A program made the translations under genes and the position numbers. The notes under the pieces were generated by a model that was not told the DNA's origin, made no database searches, and saw only the letters and a program-made list of their open reading frames with translations. This document shows, piece after piece, positions 32,791 through 33,370 of a DNA stretch of 33,370 bases (its first letter is position 1; each line of letters opens with the position of its first letter). The stretch is taken from the NCBI RefSeq assembly GCF_004348675.1, contig NZ_SMKN01000040.1, forward strand, positions 1 to 33,370, in the 5' to 3' direction. Source of the stretch: Micromonospora sp. KC606 (GTDB taxonomy: Bacteria > Actinomycetota > Actinomycetes > Mycobacteriales > Micromonosporaceae).

Positions 32791-33370
32791 TGCCCACTGA
32801 CTCGACTTTTACCGAACAGTTCGCCGCCGAGTACGCCCGCAACGCGGTACCGACCATGCTCAAGGCAATCAACTCGATCAAGCGATACAACCGGTTCGTT
32901 CTTCTCGGCGCGCTGCTGACCAGCTACCTGCACCAGGCCCACTACCTGTGGACCCAGAACGCCGGCTACTTCGCCTACCTCGTGCCGCTGATCTTCGACG
33001 CCGCCATGGTGTCCATGCTCATCATCGTCCGCACCCCCGGCATCGCCCGCGATGCCAAACGCGGAGCCATGGTCGTCTTCGCCGGTGCCGCCCTGCTGTC
33101 GGCCACCATCAACTTCGCCTCCCCCGGCAGCCTCGCTCTCCGCGCGGTCTTCGCCCTGGTCGTCGTCCTCGTCATCGGCGTCGAACTCGTCGCCGGACGC
33201 ATCCGACCCGACTTCGCCGCCATCGAAGCCGAAGCCGCCGCCCTGCTCACCGCCGCCCGCGACCTCGCCGCCAAAAACCAGCAGGCCAATCAACCCGTCG
33301 AGTCGACCGACACCGTCGGCCAGCTCGTCGACGAGCCGCCGGCCGTCGACTCCACCCCGGCCCCCGAACC
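32790..33370 (+). CDS. DUF2637/SpdA-like membrane protein (cut by window end)
   Basis: The first 193 residues are visible from an ATG sharing one base with the previous stop. Four TM helices lie at about 34-52 (FVLLGALLTSYLHQAHYLW), 58-78 (YFAYLVPLIFDAAMVSMLII), 90-108 and 113-133 (AVFALVVVLVIGVELVAG), followed by an Ala/Glu-rich helix and a Pro/Thr-rich tail. The DUF2637 family (plasmid spread protein type) usually precedes the replication initiator in AICEs and is thought to help spread along the mycelium. The frame stays open at the edge. Confidence 0.85.
   Translation, partial: MPTDSTFTEQFAAEYARNAVPTMLKAINSIKRYNRFVLLGALLTSYLHQAHYLWTQNAGYFAYLVPLIFDAAMVSMLIIVRTPGIARDAKRGAMVVFAGAALLSATINFASPGSLALRAVFALVVVLVIGVELVAGRIRPDFAAIEAEAAALLTAARDLAAKNQQANQPVESTDTVGQLVDEPPAVDSTPAPE

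Larger units (their letters stand above)
22579..33370. mobile_element. Element 2: AICE, left part (continues beyond window)
   Basis: Begins at the right tRNA 3'-half copy. The order of cargo, leftward regulator operon, divergent small gene, split TraB/FtsK translocase, RRQL-type and DUF2637/SpdA-like genes follows that of Micromonospora and Streptomyces AICEs. Replication, xis, int and the intact tRNA-Arg are expected to the right. Confidence 0.8.

Noticed and set aside
32754..33293. 179-codon leftward frame at the right edge
   Set aside because: Gly/Asp/Glu-rich shadow of the DUF2637-like gene, which has coupled start and TM helices.

Overview
The window is high-GC actinomycete DNA, most like Micromonospora or a close relative. 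The reasons are GTG/TTG starts, Shine-Dalgarno (SD) sites of the GGAGG type, a FolP2/Tag/DivIVA neighbourhood like that of mycobacteria and Micromonosporaceae, aerobic-type KorAB, a PopR/ClpP pair, and actinomycete integrative-conjugative element (AICE) genes. The taxonomic call is inference; no rRNA or other decisive marker is present.

Positions 1-17,100 look like chromosomal backbone with some accessory genes. A leftward cluster holds an unidentified truncated gene, tag (3-methyladenine glycosylase), an SRPBCC protein and a DivIVA-like membrane protein. Then come folP2, a solitary nuoA, a secreted surface-anchored protein, and korAB (2-oxoglutarate:ferredoxin oxidoreductase, with a possible short coupled leader ORF). 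Next are a two-TM K+ channel with an RCK domain, a PopR/ClgR-type regulator with a clpP whose upstream region carries two overlapping PopR-like operators, a secreted trypsin-like protease, and a DoxX-like membrane protein. A heterodimeric ABC exporter-fold pair with a convergent TetR regulator closes this part.

Positions 17,200-22,578 are a small degenerate integrative element (element 1). It is bounded by two copies of the 3' half of a tRNA, probably Arg with anticodon CCU. It carries remnants of IS110- and IS256-type transposases, an ECF sigma factor with its CU044_5270-type partner, excisionase, tyrosine integrase and a small unknown gene. No replication or transfer genes remain in it.

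Positions 22,579-33,370 are the left part of a second, apparently intact AICE (element 2) that probably entered the same tRNA site later. Its cargo end has a coiled-coil Mrr-type nuclease, an antitoxin-like protein with an unknown partner gene, and a single-gene cassette between 40-bp inverted repeats. A leftward operon then encodes a guanylate-kinase-like protein and a GntR-P-loop kinase fusion. Across a divergent operator region a rightward transfer operon begins: a small conserved protein, a TraB-like translocase split into a membrane subunit and an FtsK ATPase, then small AICE proteins coupled by ATGA/GTGA overlaps and a DUF2637/SpdA-like membrane protein cut by the window end. Replication initiator, xis, int and an intact tRNA-Arg are predicted just beyond the right edge. 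The intergenic DNA of element 2 is unusually rich in long perfect hairpins, including a pair with different stems but the same loop sequence.
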